A stretch of DNA of 64,000 nucleotides. Source: Mycolicibacterium tusciae (GTDB lineage: Bacteria; Actinomycetota; Actinomycetes; Mycobacteriales; Mycobacteriaceae). Below the pieces are notes generated by a model that was not told the origin of the DNA, did not search any database, and worked only from the letters and a program-made list of their open reading frames with translations. Shown here one piece after another: positions 63,246-64,000 of the stretch (its first letter is position 1; every line of letters starts with the position of its first letter). The stretch covers positions 62,001 through 126,000 of the forward strand of contig NZ_MVIM01000013.1 of NCBI RefSeq assembly GCF_002086795.1, in the 5' to 3' direction. A program made the translations under genes and the position numbers.

Positions 63246-64000
63246 CTACTGCAGCCAGTTCAGCTGGCCCGCCGCCAATGCGTACCCGACGAATGCGACC
63301 GCGTCGATCAGCGCGTGCGCGACGATCAGCGGCCACAACCGTCCGGTGCGCAGGTACACATAGCCGAACACCAGGCCCATCGCCACGTTGCCGAGCCCGG
63401 CGCCGAAACCCTGATACAGGTGGTACAGACCGCGCAACAGGCTGGTGATGATCACCGCGGCCAGCGGGCTGATCCGCAGCTGGCGCAGGCGGGTGAGCAG
63501 GAACCCGACGACGATCACTTCCTCGGCCCAGCCGTTCGCGAACGCGACGAGCAGCAGCACGGGGATGCGCCACCAGGTGTCGTACAGCTCCGCGGGTTCC
63601 ACCGAGGCGTTCATGCCCAGCACTCGTGAGAGCAGATAGAACGCCAGGCCGGGCAGCCCGATCAGCAGTGCCAGGCCGACGCCGCCAAGGAGGTCGGGGC
63701 GCCACTGGATTCTGCCCAACCCGATTTGGGCGGGACCAAACCCGCTGCGCCACAACAGGTATAGACCGAGAGCACCCCACGCCAGTAGCTGGAATACCCA
63801 CGAGAGGTTGAGCCCGAGGTCGATCAGGTCGAATGGTGACCGGCGCGGATTGAGCGCCACGACCTGTCCGGACAGCCCGAGCAGGACCGCCTCGATCAGG
63901 TTGAGCAGGGCGGTGTACGCCGACAGTCCGAAGGTGACCGCCAATACGACGACGATCTCGATGCGCAACCCACGGCGCTGCGGGTCTGTCAGGTCGTCGG
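63246..64000 (-). CDS. CPBP-family intramembrane protein (5' end outside window)
   Basis: At least 251 codons; the frame continues past the right edge (DDLTDPQRRGLRIEIVVV), so a TTG at 63968 is unlikely to be the true start. Eight or so helices. CPBP/Rce1 motifs: WAEEVIVVGFLLTRL, YHLYQGF and AHALID. The usual EExxxR has Val instead of Arg, so protease activity is doubtful. 25 bp upstream of the LCP gene on the same strand. Confidence 0.85.
   Translation of the reverse strand, partial: DDLTDPQRRGLRIEIVVVLAVTFGLSAYTALLNLIEAVLLGLSGQVVALNPRRSPFDLIDLGLNLSWVFQLLAWGALGLYLLWRSGFGPAQIGLGRIQWRPDLLGGVGLALLIGLPGLAFYLLSRVLGMNASVEPAELYDTWWRIPVLLLVAFANGWAEEVIVVGFLLTRLRQLRISPLAAVIITSLLRGLYHLYQGFGAGLGNVAMGLVFGYVYLRTGRLWPLIVAHALIDAVAFVGYALAAGQLNWLQ

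Overview
The window is high-GC actinobacterial DNA and almost certainly a chromosomal segment of a Mycolicibacterium (rapid-growing mycobacterium). The evidence is gene content: EthA/EthR, EspR, the membrane-anchored nucleoid protein Hns, a Dps close to M. smegmatis Dps1, a PknH-type kinase with sensor lipoproteins, and the Rv0081-Rv0087-like hyc cluster. GTGA/ATGA overlaps, GTG starts and leaderless-looking promoters are frequent. From about 26.7 kb to the right edge the backbone follows the M. tuberculosis block Rv3859c (gltB) down to Rv3840, with several insertions and replacements. I saw no insertion sequence, prophage, CRISPR array, rRNA or tRNA.

Layout. 0-9.3 kb: methionine sulfoxide repair (msrA/msrB), a SnoaL-like plus epimerase pair behind a perfect KstR-type operator, a large LuxR-type ATPase regulator, an SDR followed by an ECF sigma factor with a missing SnoaL domain, and a divergent amidohydrolase/methyltransferase pair. 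9.3-15.6 kb: enoyl-CoA hydratase, then a signalling island (FHA/XRE protein, PknH-like Ser/Thr kinase, three exported or lipoprotein genes, one repeating the kinase's sensor-domain family). 15.7-19.6 kb: FAD oxidoreductase, SRPBCC, DUF427, AlkA-like glycosylase and dps behind a SigF promoter. 19.6-24.1 kb (minus): CDP-alcohol phosphotransferase and acyltransferase with a shared N-terminal module, aquaporin Z, a bicupin and an acyl-CoA thioesterase-like protein. 24.2-26.3 kb: copper P-type ATPase behind a CsoR/RicR-like operator. 26.7-33.1 kb: gltBD and a small ORF.

33.2-44.5 kb is an insertion relative to M. tuberculosis: F420-type oxidoreductase, K+/H+ antiporter with TrkA, and a seven-gene overlapping operon (arsR, small subunit, antiporter-like and hyc subunits). 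Its large subunit has lost the NiFe-binding cysteines. 44.5-50.8 kb: PHP protein, a Y-family polymerase with a LexA box, ethR/ethA around a three-copy operator, rraA, a TipA-like MerR regulator with a self-operator, and hns. 50.9-56.4 kb: copCD, an Rv3850-like protein, a proline-rich exported protein, an ImmA-like protease plus a MAB_1171c-type membrane protein, and espR. 56.7-64 kb: a GDT1-family transporter under a yybP-ykoY manganese riboswitch, a nickel superoxide dismutase with its maturation protease at the position where M. tuberculosis has sodA, a cluster of DnaA-box-like sequences, rhodanese, DUF4328-like protein, glpQ1, an LCP ligase and a CPBP protein cut by the window edge.

Functional themes are oxidative, metal and general stress (Msr, Dps, Ni-SOD, CopB, CopCD, Mn riboswitch, SigF-like promoters), envelope lipid and wall-polymer metabolism, nitrogen assimilation (GltBD), and a membrane ion-translocating complex next to K+/H+ transport. 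Start choices, operators and ortholog assignments come from reading and memory; no database search was run.
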